Positions 1 to 6,251 of a stretch of DNA of 11,721 bases are shown here, one piece after another. The translations under genes were made by a program, and so were the position numbers. The notes beneath the pieces were generated by a model. That model made no database searches. It had not been told where the DNA came from and worked only from the letters and a program-made list of their open reading frames with translations. Each line of letters opens with the position of its first letter. Position 1 is the first letter of the stretch. Source of the stretch: Clostridia bacterium (GTDB taxonomy: Bacteria; Bacillota; DSM-521; Neomoorellales; Neomoorellaceae); NCBI GenBank assembly GCA_030445875.1, contig JASUSX010000038.1:1-11721 (forward strand). Direction: 5' to 3'.

Positions 1-2
1 TC

Positions 3-554
3 CACGATACGGTGGGACACACCCTGACCTCTGTGCTGGTGCAAATCGAAGCCGGGAGAAGGCTGCTGCACAAGGATGCCGGCCTGGTGGGGCGGAAGCT
101 GGAGCAGTGCCAGGAGCAGCTGCGGAAAGGCCTGGACGACATCCGCCGTTCCTTACGCCTGCTGCGGGAAAGCGGCGCGCCGGGCGGCGTCCCGGACCTG
201 GAAACCCTCATCCGGGATGTAGTTAAAAACACGGGCGTAACCGTCGACTACCGCATCGCCCCCCTGCCGCGGTTGGACCCGGCGCGCCGGTACGTCCTCT
301 ACCGGGCGCTGCAGGAAGGCCTCACCAACGGTATCCGGCACGGGGGCAGCAAATCCTTTTCCTTCTCCCTGACGGAGGAAAACGGTACGGCCCGCTTCCT
401 GCTGCAGGATTACGGTAAAGGGGCGGAGGAAATCCAACCCGGTTTCGGCCTCACCTCCATGCGGGAAAGGGTAAAGGAGCTGAACGGGAACCTGGCGGTT
501 TCCTCGCGGGCCGGCGCGGGGTGCCGCATTGAGATTACCCTGCCCCTGGCGTAA
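3..554 (+). CDS. Sensor histidine kinase, NarL/DegS/LiaS type (C-terminal part, 5' end outside window)
   Basis: This is the cytoplasmic transmitter half of a two-component sensor kinase that autophosphorylates on His and passes the phosphate to a NarL-type regulator. The frame is already open at the window edge. The codon at 3-5 is His, followed by Asp-Thr-Val-Gly-His, which is the H-box of the HisKA_3 dimerisation family, so everything upstream (sensor and membrane part) is missing. The HATPase domain follows: an N-box with Glu at 315-317 and the pattern E-G-L-T-N-G-I-R-H, a D-Y-G-K-G nucleotide box near 408, and G-F-G-L-T-S-M-R-E-R-V near 441-473, which is the typical GLxGMRERV end of this family. 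The stop is TAA at 552-554. Its natural partner would be the NarL-type receiver protein at 4283, but a 3.4-kb protease gene lies between them. The in-frame GTG at 12 falls after the phospho-His and cannot be the real start. The family is clear; the signal sensed is unknown. Confidence 0.93.
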   Translation, partial: HDTVGHTLTSVLVQIEAGRRLLHKDAGLVGRKLEQCQEQLRKGLDDIRRSLRLLRESGAPGGVPDLETLIRDVVKNTGVTVDYRIAPLPRLDPARRYVLYRALQEGLTNGIRHGGSKSFSFSLTEENGTARFLLQDYGKGAEEIQPGFGLTSMRERVKELNGNLAVSSRAGAGCRIEITLPLA

Positions 555-579
555 GCCCTTACCTGCATCGCCCGGATTC

Positions 580-640
580 TGACCGGTCATATGACCAGGG
601 TAACTGGTCATATGACCATTTTTTATTCTAAAATAAAAAG
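580..640. repeat. Dispersed palindromic element, copy A
   Basis: This ~60-bp segment aligns without gaps to 4742-4802, with 47 of the first 59 positions identical. It contains GGTCATATGACC at 585-596 and again at 606-617. Each is a perfect palindrome, their centres are 21 bp apart, and together they form a perfect 14-bp inverted repeat. Both copies also share the tract AAAATAAAA at the right end. The element lies 25 bases after the kinase stop. It could be a dispersed repeat that doubles as a terminator, or a pair of operator sites two helical turns apart. Confidence 0.75.
585..624 (+). terminator. Probable rho-independent terminator after the histidine kinase
   Basis: The left arm is GGTCATATGACCAG (585-598), the loop is GGTAA (599-603), and the right arm is the exact reverse complement (604-617), giving a 14-bp stem with no mismatch. 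One A and then T6 (619-624) follow. This is the textbook layout of an intrinsic terminator and would end the kinase transcript, leaving the protease gene to its own promoter. Because each arm is itself palindromic, a protein-binding role cannot be excluded. Confidence 0.6.
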
Positions 641-730
641 ACCACGGACACCGTCAATGTTGGGGCGCCCTGGACGCATGTATGAGCTTCCTTGAAGAGC
701 CCGGATGCGGGAAAACCACACGCCCGGTTG

Positions 731-759
731 TTGTTGGGGGCAAAACGAGAACGTACTTT
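731..759 (+). promoter_or_regulatory. Weak candidate sigma-A promoter for the protease gene
   Basis: TTGTTG at 731-736 and TACTTT at 754-759 are separated by 17 bases, in the A+T-richer 100 bases before the protease start and after the probable terminator. Both hexamers match the consensus only partly, and the implied untranslated leader would be short (about 20 bases). The rest of the 555-785 gap contains only the repeat/terminator and no other gene. Confidence 0.25.
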
Positions 760-770
760 ATTATCAAGGA

Positions 771-780
771 AAGGAAGGAA
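771..780 (+). promoter_or_regulatory. Ribosome binding site fixing the protease start at 786
   Basis: AAGGAAGGAA lies 5 bases before the ATG at 786. The upstream in-frame ATG at 705 has no comparable site and would put 27 non-signal-like residues in front of an evident signal peptide. Confidence 0.7.
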
Positions 781-785
781 TTAAT

Positions 786-3700
786 ATGTCTACTCGAAAA
801 GCAAACTGGCTAAAAATTTTTTTCGTTGTCTTCATGGCGATGAGTATGTTTTTTATAATGTTACCGGTATCCTGGGCGGAAAATGGTAACGTATCACAGC
901 CGGCTAATTACACTTTGATGGTCTATTTAAACGGAACCGATCTGGAGAGTAAGTTGGGAGAGGATGGAATCACCTTGGCGGGGGCCGGCTCAAACGACCT
1001 TGATGAAATGATGGCTATCGGGTCACAGCCTGGAGTACTGAACGTCGTGGTCCAGACCGGCGGTACAAATGGATGGAAAAACCCCAATATTAACCCTGAA
1101 ATAAATCAGCGCTGGCTAATTCAGAATAATAGCATGGAACTGGTCCAGGACGTCGGGTCAGTTAACATGATGCTGCCGGATACCCTTAAAGATTTTATCG
1201 TGTGGGCGGCGAACAGCTATCCAGCTGAAAAATATGGACTGATCTTATGGAATCACGGTGGCGGGGCACACGGCGGATACGGGGTTGATGAACTTTTTAA
1301 TAACGAGTCTTTATCCCTGGCCGAAATCAAGACAGCTTTGGAAGGTGCAAATAAAGAAACAGGTATTACTTTCGAACTGATCGGTTTCGACGCCTGCCTC
1401 ATGGCGACAATTGAGACAGCTTATACCGTAAGCCCCTATACCAGATACTTCGTTGGATCGGAAGAAACAGAACCCGGGCACGGGTGGAACTATACATCCA
1501 TTCTCCAGAGCATTATAGACAACCCCTCGATAAGCGGCGACCGGCTCGGGGAAGCAATCGCCAGAGGGTACAGGGAACAGGCGGTAGAATGGGGAGACGA
1601 AGACGAAACAACCCTTTCGGTTGTTGACGTGAGCCAAATAGATTCTGTTATTGCCGCTCTGGAGGCCCTGGTAAATAAAGCCGGTACGGACATAGATGTA
1701 CCGGAGACCTACGTAGAGTTTGCCAGGGGAAGGAATAAAGCCGAAGACTACGGCAACAGCGGCGGCGCCCACGGCGACAGCACAGACATGGTTGACATTG
1801 GCGACCTGGCCAAACAGCTTGAAAATCAATACCCCGAAGAAGCCGCCCAGATAACTGCCGCGCTTAATAACGCCGTAGTATTCAATCTGGATCCCCCGGC
1901 CAAGAAACCAAACGCCAGCGGTCTGACCGTTTATCTCCCGTGCAAGGATAAACAAGGTTTTGCAGATAAATTATCGGAGTATCAAACAATCAATTTTTCT
2001 CCTGTCTACACGGATTTTGTAGAAAAGTACGGTCAAAAAGTCACTGACGACACAACGGGGGTTCAACTGGAGGATCCAAACCCGGCCGTTGAGGATAATA
2101 TGGAAGACAATCCTCCGGTTGATAGTGGGGGTGAAGAAAATCCAGCCGGGGAAAGCGACCCGCAAAACAATGCAGCAGAGAACGATGATCTGGTCTTGCC
2201 AGGGGATGCCGCCGGTCACGAAAGAGCACTGCATAACAATCCCAAGGAAGACAGGTTTCAAATTAAAATTAAGGAATCCGATCTCAGCCGGGTTAATATG
2301 ATTTATTCTGTGCTGGGTCAGTACTATGATAACAACACCAAGATCAGATTCCTGGGAATGGATAATGATGTGGGCTTTGACGAAAAAACCGGTATAGTGA
2401 AGGACAATTTCAATGGCTTGTGGGTCCAACTGGGCGGCCATTTTGTATCAATGTTCTTAATGGATGAGAACGACGGCAAATACAACTACTCGGTACCGAT
2501 TAAACTAAACGGCGAGGATATGGACCTGCAGATAATTTACGACGCCAAAACCGATACCACCAAAATCCTGGGTGCCTGGGGAGGTATTGACCCCGTTACA
2601 GGCATGTCCGCTCGTGATATTATCAAGTTAAAAGCCGGGGATGTCATCACGCCAATGTTCTACTATTATGATATCGTTACGGATAAAGACGGGGACGTTG
2701 CGGGCGATCCATTCACAGTGCAGGATCCGGCAAAATTGGAACTGGAGGCGGATTTCCTGCCCCCGGGCGATTACCTGTATGGATTCTATATCGAAGATAT
2801 CGCGCAGAATGAAACTTACTCAGAGTTTGTAGACATTTCACTTTCCACCGGTGACGATACGACACCGCCGATGGTAACCAGCACGACCCCGACAAATGGG
2901 GCGATCGGAGTACCGGTGGGGCAAACCATTACGCTGAACTTCAGCGAAACGGTACAACAGGGGAGCAGTTTTAGCGGCGTTACCCTGAAGGACAGCAGCA
3001 ACACCGTGGTCGACTTTGTGTACAATTTAAGCGGCAGCATCCTGACCATCAACCCGGTTGCCAACCTGAGCAACAGCGTGGCGTACACGGTATACCTGCC
3101 CGCGGGAGCGGTCATAGACCAGGCCGGCAACCCTCTGGCAACAAGCTACAGCTTCAGCTTTACTACGGCGACGGCAGCCACTGGAGGTAGCGGGGGTAGC
3201 GGAGGCGGCACCTCAACTCCACCTGTTGTTCAGGTTGAAAAGCCTGTCCAGGCTGGTACCACCACCATGGCTGAAATTACTGGTAAAGTGAGGGTGGAAG
3301 TGCCGGCCGGAGCGGTGAGCGGTACCAACGCCGCCATCAAAGCTGAGGTTGTGAGTGACGAAAAGGCCTTCAGCGCGGGGATGACCTTGCTCGGTAAAGT
3401 TGTTGATGTCGTCCTCAAAAACGGTACCCTGACCGGCAGGATTACTATCACCCTCTTCTTCGATAAGAGCAAGCTTGGCGAGGGCCAGGAGCCAGCCGTC
3501 TTCTACTACGACGCAAAGGCAGGCAAATGGATGCGCCTCGCGGGCACCATAAATGTCGGCAAGGGAACCGTCACGGTAACAGTCGACCACCTCACCATAT
3601 TTGCCGTCTTTGCTACGGCCAAAGAAGCACCTGAGCCCGAAGCGGTCACCTTCAAGGACACGCAGGGCCACTGGGCGACAGATACTGTGGGCAAGCTGGC

Positions 3701-4208
3701 CGCCCTGGGGATCGTTTCCGGCTATCCCGACGGCACCTTTAAACCTGAAAACGAAATCACCCGGGCTGAAGTCACCGCCATCCTGGCCCGTGCCTTGAAG
3801 CTTGTACCCGGAAAAGAAGAAGACTTGAAATTCAAGGATAACACCATGATCCCCGTATGGGCGCGGGGGGTAGTGGCGGCAGCGGTAGGGAAGGGCCTGG
3901 TGAGGGGTTATCCGCAGCCGGACGGCACAGTGACCTTTGAGGCCGGTCGCCCGGTTTCGCGGGTTGAGATGGCAGCTCTACTGGTGAGGACCCTGGAGGG
4001 GAGGACCGGAACAGTATCGCCTGCTGAACTCAGGTTCGCTGATGCCGGTTCCATTCCGGGCTGGGCACGGGCGAGCGTAGGTGCCGCCGTAGCGAAAGGA
4101 ATTGTTGCCGGCTATCCCGACAACACTTTCCGGGCGGAGAAGCCCGTGACGAGGGCGGAAGCAGCAACAATGATCCTCCGCCTTCTAGATTCGGCGTCAC
4201 TTTCTTAA
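786..4208 (+). CDS. Secreted clostripain-family (C11) cysteine protease with Ig-like domain and three S-layer-homology repeats
   Basis: A 1140-residue surface-anchored endopeptidase. Residues 1-31 are a Sec signal peptide: a Lys/Arg start, a long hydrophobic core, and a likely cut after S-W-A. Residues ~37-430 form the C11 peptidase domain, with His157 in L-W-N-H-G-G-G and Cys204 in G-F-D-A-C-L-M-A. In the structurally studied C11 enzyme PmC11 the dyad is His133/Cys179, with Asp177 selecting Arg/Lys at P1. Asp202 here has the same D-x-C spacing, so cleavage after basic residues is expected. An acidic, Asn/Pro-rich linker follows, then a beta-rich region of unknown function (~485-690), a Big_5/SbsA-type Ig-like domain (~692-797), a Gly/Ser linker, another beta domain (~815-945), and three SLH repeats starting near 954, 1014 and 1082 that should bind pyruvylated secondary cell-wall polymer. 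The gene is A+T-richer than its neighbours (23/60 G+C at 1081-1140, against 45/60 at 7261-7320), which suggests separate acquisition. Family and surface location are certain; the substrate is unknown. Confidence 0.92.
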   Translation: MSTRKANWLKIFFVVFMAMSMFFIMLPVSWAENGNVSQPANYTLMVYLNGTDLESKLGEDGITLAGAGSNDLDEMMAIGSQPGVLNVVVQTGGTNGWKNPNINPEINQRWLIQNNSMELVQDVGSVNMMLPDTLKDFIVWAANSYPAEKYGLILWNHGGGAHGGYGVDELFNNESLSLAEIKTALEGANKETGITFELIGFDACLMATIETAYTVSPYTRYFVGSEETEPGHGWNYTSILQSIIDNPSISGDRLGEAIARGYREQAVEWGDEDETTLSVVDVSQIDSVIAALEALVNKAGTDIDVPETYVEFARGRNKAEDYGNSGGAHGDSTDMVDIGDLAKQLENQYPEEAAQITAALNNAVVFNLDPPAKKPNASGLTVYLPCKDKQGFADKLSEYQTINFSPVYTDFVEKYGQKVTDDTTGVQLEDPNPAVEDNMEDNPPVDSGGEENPAGESDPQNNAAENDDLVLPGDAAGHERALHNNPKEDRFQIKIKESDLSRVNMIYSVLGQYYDNNTKIRFLGMDNDVGFDEKTGIVKDNFNGLWVQLGGHFVSMFLMDENDGKYNYSVPIKLNGEDMDLQIIYDAKTDTTKILGAWGGIDPVTGMSARDIIKLKAGDVITPMFYYYDIVTDKDGDVAGDPFTVQDPAKLELEADFLPPGDYLYGFYIEDIAQNETYSEFVDISLSTGDDTTPPMVTSTTPTNGAIGVPVGQTITLNFSETVQQGSSFSGVTLKDSSNTVVDFVYNLSGSILTINPVANLSNSVAYTVYLPAGAVIDQAGNPLATSYSFSFTTATAATGGSGGSGGGTSTPPVVQVEKPVQAGTTTMAEITGKVRVEVPAGAVSGTNAAIKAEVVSDEKAFSAGMTLLGKVVDVVLKNGTLTGRITITLFFDKSKLGEGQEPAVFYYDAKAGKWMRLAGTINVGKGTVTVTVDHLTIFAVFATAKEAPEPEAVTFKDTQGHWATDTVGKLAALGIVSGYPDGTFKPENEITRAEVTAILARALKLVPGKEEDLKFKDNTMIPVWARGVVAAAVGKGLVRGYPQPDGTVTFEAGRPVSRVEMAALLVRTLEGRTGTVSPAELRFADAGSIPGWARASVGAAVAKGIVAGYPDNTFRAEKPVTRAEAATMILRLLDSASLS

Positions 4209-4223
4209 ACTTTGCCAAAATCT

Positions 4224-4258
4224 CACCTCGCACCTCGCACCTCCTACATCTCACATCC
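4224..4258 (+). repeat. Heptanucleotide array (CACCTCN-type), copy X
   Basis: Five consecutive 7-base units: CACCTCG, CACCTCG, CACCTCC, TACATCT, CACATCC. TATTTCGGA and the ribosome binding site of the response regulator follow directly. The third unit together with the next base reads CACCTCCT, the anti-Shine-Dalgarno sequence of 16S rRNA. CCTCC at 4240-4244 can pair with GGAGG at 4265-4269. A second array of the same design precedes pilC at 4953-4980. Confidence 0.75.
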
Positions 4259-4282
4259 TATTTCGGAGGGGGGAAAGGGCCC

Positions 4283-4744
4283 ATGCCAGGGATCAGGGTA
4301 GTGCTTGCCGACAGCGACGCGCTGCTGCGGGATGGCCTGAAGACCATCCTGGATCTGGAAGAGGACCTGGAAGTCGCCGGTGTCGCCCGGGACGGGCGGG
4401 AAGCCCTGGGCATGGTCCAGCAGCTGGCGCCGGACGTGGTGCTGATGGACGCGGGCCTGCCGGCGATGGGCGGGGTGGCCAGCATAAAGATACTCCGGGA
4501 AAAATTCCCCCTCGCCAGGATCATCGTCCTGAGCACCTTCGAGGATGAGGACTGCGTACTTAACGCCCTGGCCGCAGGTGCCGACGGTTTTCTCCTCAAA
4601 GATACACCGGCGGACCAGCTGGTGGCTGCCGTGCGGGATGTAATCCGGGGTGAGGTGATCCTGCCGCCCCGGACGGCGGCCAGGCTGGTAGCCCGGGTGC
4701 TGGAGCTGCTGCCCGCCGGCGATGAAAAAAAGAGAAAAAAGTGA
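4283..4744 (+). CDS. NarL-type response regulator receiver protein lacking an output domain
   Basis: A 153-residue single-domain receiver. The phospho-acceptor is Asp56 (V-V-L-M-D-A-G-L-P), the switch Ser is Ser84 (V-L-S-T), and the conserved Lys is Lys106 (F-L-L-K-D). The acidic pocket reads L-A-D-S-D instead of the usual L-A-D-D-H, so only Asp10 is in its normal place. NarL-family regulators are normally about 210-220 residues, with a LuxR-type helix-turn-helix after the linker. Here the protein stops at D-E-K-K-R-K-K, where that domain should begin. The stop codon TGA (4742-4744) is the first three bases of repeat element copy B. ATG 4283 is preceded by GGAGGGGGG (4265-4273) and by AAAGGG closer in. 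The cognate kinase is probably the one ending at 554. It may be a phosphate sink, a protein-protein effector, a truncated relic, or the short product of a frameshift gene. The receiver assignment is firm; the function is open. Confidence 0.88.
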   Translation: MPGIRVVLADSDALLRDGLKTILDLEEDLEVAGVARDGREALGMVQQLAPDVVLMDAGLPAMGGVASIKILREKFPLARIIVLSTFEDEDCVLNALAAGADGFLLKDTPADQLVAAVRDVIRGEVILPPRTAARLVARVLELLPAGDEKKRKK

Positions 4745-4779
4745 CCGGTCATATTACCGGCGTAACTGGTCATATGGCC
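4726..4779 (+). promoter_or_regulatory. Candidate -1 ribosomal frameshift signal at the end of the response regulator gene
   Basis: Two heptamers A_AAA_AAG, both in the zero frame, lie at 4726-4732 and 4735-4741. The stop codon TGA follows at 4742. A 14-position hairpin (arms 4747-4760 and 4766-4779, loop CGTAA; 11 Watson-Crick pairs, 2 G-T, 1 mismatch) starts 5 bases after the second heptamer. A_AAA_AAG followed by a stem-loop is the dnaX-type -1 frameshift arrangement. The -1 frame is open from 4741 to 5481. Against it, a Lys-rich tail produces such heptamers by chance, and the -1 product shows no recognisable domain. Confidence 0.3.
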
Positions 4780-4802
4780 GCTTCTCGTGGCAAAATAAAA
4801 CT
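4742..4802. repeat. Dispersed palindromic element, copy B
   Basis: This is the partner of the element at 580-640. The two palindrome-like sites are GGTCATATTACC (4747-4758) and GGTCATATGGCC (4768-4779), again 21 bp centre to centre. The stem is kept with one mismatch, but the T-run seen in copy A is replaced by CTTCTCGTGG, so this copy is not a convincing terminator. Its first base is also the first base of the regulator's stop codon. Confidence 0.75.
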
Positions 4803-5014
4803 GGCCGCAGGCGCCGGGAATGATGCGGGCCCCTGGGGGCATCTGGAATACGAGGTGTTCCCATGGTGGCAAACCGCCACCAACGAATGGGAGAAAAAGG
4901 GGGGAACCAGGCTTCAATCTGAAACCGGTACAGCCGGTTTCGACCAGCCTCCCACCTCTCACCTCCCACTTCGCACATCTAATTTCGGAAGAGGGCTCCT
5001 GACGGGGGTGAGGG
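4745..5014 (+). other. Structured 270-base gap between the response regulator and pilC
   Basis: No gene is supported here. From left to right the gap holds repeat copy B (to ~4802), a perfect 7-bp hairpin TGGTGGC-AAACC-GCCACCA (4864-4882), a perfect 8-bp hairpin GAAACCGG-TACAG-CCGGTTTC (4921-4941), the heptanucleotide array (4953-4980), and the pilC ribosome binding region. Neither hairpin is followed by a T-run. This is the expected place for the pil operon promoter and leader, but no clear -35/-10 pair was seen. An upstream promoter reading through the regulator is also possible. Confidence 0.6.
4953..4980 (+). repeat. Heptanucleotide array (CACCTCN-type), copy Y
   Basis: Four consecutive 7-base units: CACCTCT, CACCTCC, CACTTCG, CACATCT, with a degenerate fifth (AGCCTCC) before them. 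AATTTCGGA follows, matching the TATTTCGGA after copy X. The array ends 34 bases before the pilC start. Array plus trailing sequence is the same design as at 4224-4267, so the two leaders are probably related by duplication. Confidence 0.72.
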
Positions 5015-6223
5015 ATGGTGCGCTTCTCTTACCGGGCCCGGGACGGGGCCGGGCGGCGGCAACAGGGGCAACTGGAGGCCGGCGATGCCAGGGAAGCCCT
5101 GGCCCTGTTGAATACCCGCGGCCTGGTGGTGCTCCGGCTGACACCGGGGAAGGCAGCGCCGGGAGCAGGGCTGCGCGGGCTGGTGCCCGCCCGCCTGGCG
5201 CGGGCAGAACTGGCCCTTTTCTCCCGCCAGCTGGCCGGGATGATTGGTGCCGGGGTACCGATTATCAACGCCCTGGAGACCATGGCCCGCCAGACCAGGA
5301 ACCGCACCCTGGCCGGCATTCTCAGGCAGGTGGTGCAGGACCTGCACCAGGGTCTCTTTTTCTGGCAGGCCCTGGCCAGGCACCAGCCCCTCATCCCGCG
5401 CCTGTACAGCAGTATGGTCAGGGCCGGCGAGGCCGGCGGTTCCCTGGAAGAGGTGTTAAAGCGGCTCGCCGATCACTATGAACGCGAGCACAAGGTCTAT
5501 ACCAGCCTTAAAGGGGCTATGACCTATCCCCTGGTGGTAGGTTGCGCCGCCGCCGGTATTGCCGTTTTCCTGGTGGTGGGGGTCTTACCCCGCTTCGCGG
5601 AACTCTTCGCCAGTATGGGCGGGGTGCTACCGGCACCTACCCGCCTGCTCCTGGGCGTGGCCGACTTTTGCCGTTACCGCGCCGGCTTCTGGTTGCCGTT
5701 GCTCCTGGCCGCCTTTGCTTTGTTTAACTATCTTCGCCGGCAGGAAGGCTTCCAGGAGATGCGGGACCTCCTGGCCTTGCGCCTGCCGGTGCTGGGCAGC
5801 ATCAATTTGCAGTTGCTCACGGCGCGCTTCGGCCGTACCCTGGCCACCCTGGTGGCCGGGGGCATACCGGTCCTGGAAGCGTTAGATATCGGGCGGGAGG
5901 TGGTAGGCAACCGCCATGTGAGCCGGGCCGTTGCTGCGGCGCGGGAGACCGTGCGCGAAGGCGGGAGCATGGCCCGGCCCCTGGAGCGGTCCGGCTTGTT
6001 TGCACCCATGTTCATCCAGATGCTGCAGGTAGGGGAAGAAACGGGCCACCTGGTGGAAATGCTGGACCGGATGGCCACTTTTCTGGAGCAGGAGACGGAC
6101 GCCATCCTGGCCCGGCTCTCCGCGTTGCTGGAGCCGCTGCTGGTGCTCATGATGGCGGCGGTAGTGGGCGTGATAGTGGCGGCCATAATCCTGCCCATGT
6201 TCGATGCCGTATCCCTGGTGTGA
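5015..6223 (+). CDS. pilC: Type IV pilus inner-membrane platform protein PilC (GspF family)
   Basis: A 402-residue polytopic membrane protein that anchors the assembly ATPase and couples its motion to pilin insertion. The N-terminal ~55 residues have the usual cytosolic opening (F-S-Y-R-A-R-D-x-x-G). Two T2SF/GspF repeats follow. The first contains F-S-R-Q-L-A-G-M-I-G-A-G-V-P and M-V-R-A-G-E-A-G-G-S-L-E-E-V-L; the second contains the matching L-Q-V-G-E-E-T-G-H-L-V-E-M-L. Hydrophobic segments lie near residues 170-193, 225-242 and 373-396, the last ending in the conserved I-L-P-M-F-D. The length is normal for the family. ATG 5015 has GGGGGTGAGGG immediately upstream. It opens the pilus gene cluster, and the prepilin begins 28 bases after its stop. 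The family is certain. Whether the machine is a true type IV pilus or a related secretion pseudopilus cannot be settled by this gene, though the following pilM, pilN and pilO favour a pilus. Confidence 0.95.
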   Translation: MVRFSYRARDGAGRRQQGQLEAGDAREALALLNTRGLVVLRLTPGKAAPGAGLRGLVPARLARAELALFSRQLAGMIGAGVPIINALETMARQTRNRTLAGILRQVVQDLHQGLFFWQALARHQPLIPRLYSSMVRAGEAGGSLEEVLKRLADHYEREHKVYTSLKGAMTYPLVVGCAAAGIAVFLVVGVLPRFAELFASMGGVLPAPTRLLLGVADFCRYRAGFWLPLLLAAFALFNYLRRQEGFQEMRDLLALRLPVLGSINLQLLTARFGRTLATLVAGGIPVLEALDIGREVVGNRHVSRAVAAARETVREGGSMARPLERSGLFAPMFIQMLQVGEETGHLVEMLDRMATFLEQETDAILARLSALLEPLLVLMMAAVVGVIVAAIILPMFDAVSLV

Positions 6224-6251
6224 GGGGAAATCAGAAAGGAGGAACTTTATA

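Noticed and set aside
585..618. FadR/GntR-type operator (TGGT...ACCA)
   Set aside because: The spacing between half-sites is 6 bases instead of 3, no such regulator is in the window, and the terminator-like fold with T6 explains copy A better. An operator role remains only a general possibility.
705..785. Longer start for the protease gene at ATG 705
   Set aside because: It would place 27 residues, including two Cys, before a clear signal peptide. ATG 786 has AAGGAAGGAA at the right distance.
4862..4945. c-di-GMP-I (GEMM) riboswitch before pilC, suggested by GGCAAACC and the pilus context
   Set aside because: Only GGCAAACC and a loose GAATGGGA match. The GAAA-capped stem, GACGCAAAGCC and the second helix of the aptamer are missing, and GGCAAACC is fully explained as part of a simple hairpin.
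4745..5014. Remnant of the missing LuxR-type helix-turn-helix domain downstream of the receiver
   Set aside because: None of the three plus-strand frames shows the L-T-x-R-E-x-E-V-L pattern or a recognition helix. The zero frame has early stops and the -1 frame gives unrelated sequence.
4741..5481. Stand-alone 246-residue gene beginning with GTG at 4741
   Set aside because: There is no ribosome binding site for it, the product is low-complexity across repeats and hairpins, and it overlaps 467 bases of pilC in another frame. It is kept only as the possible -1 extension of the regulator.
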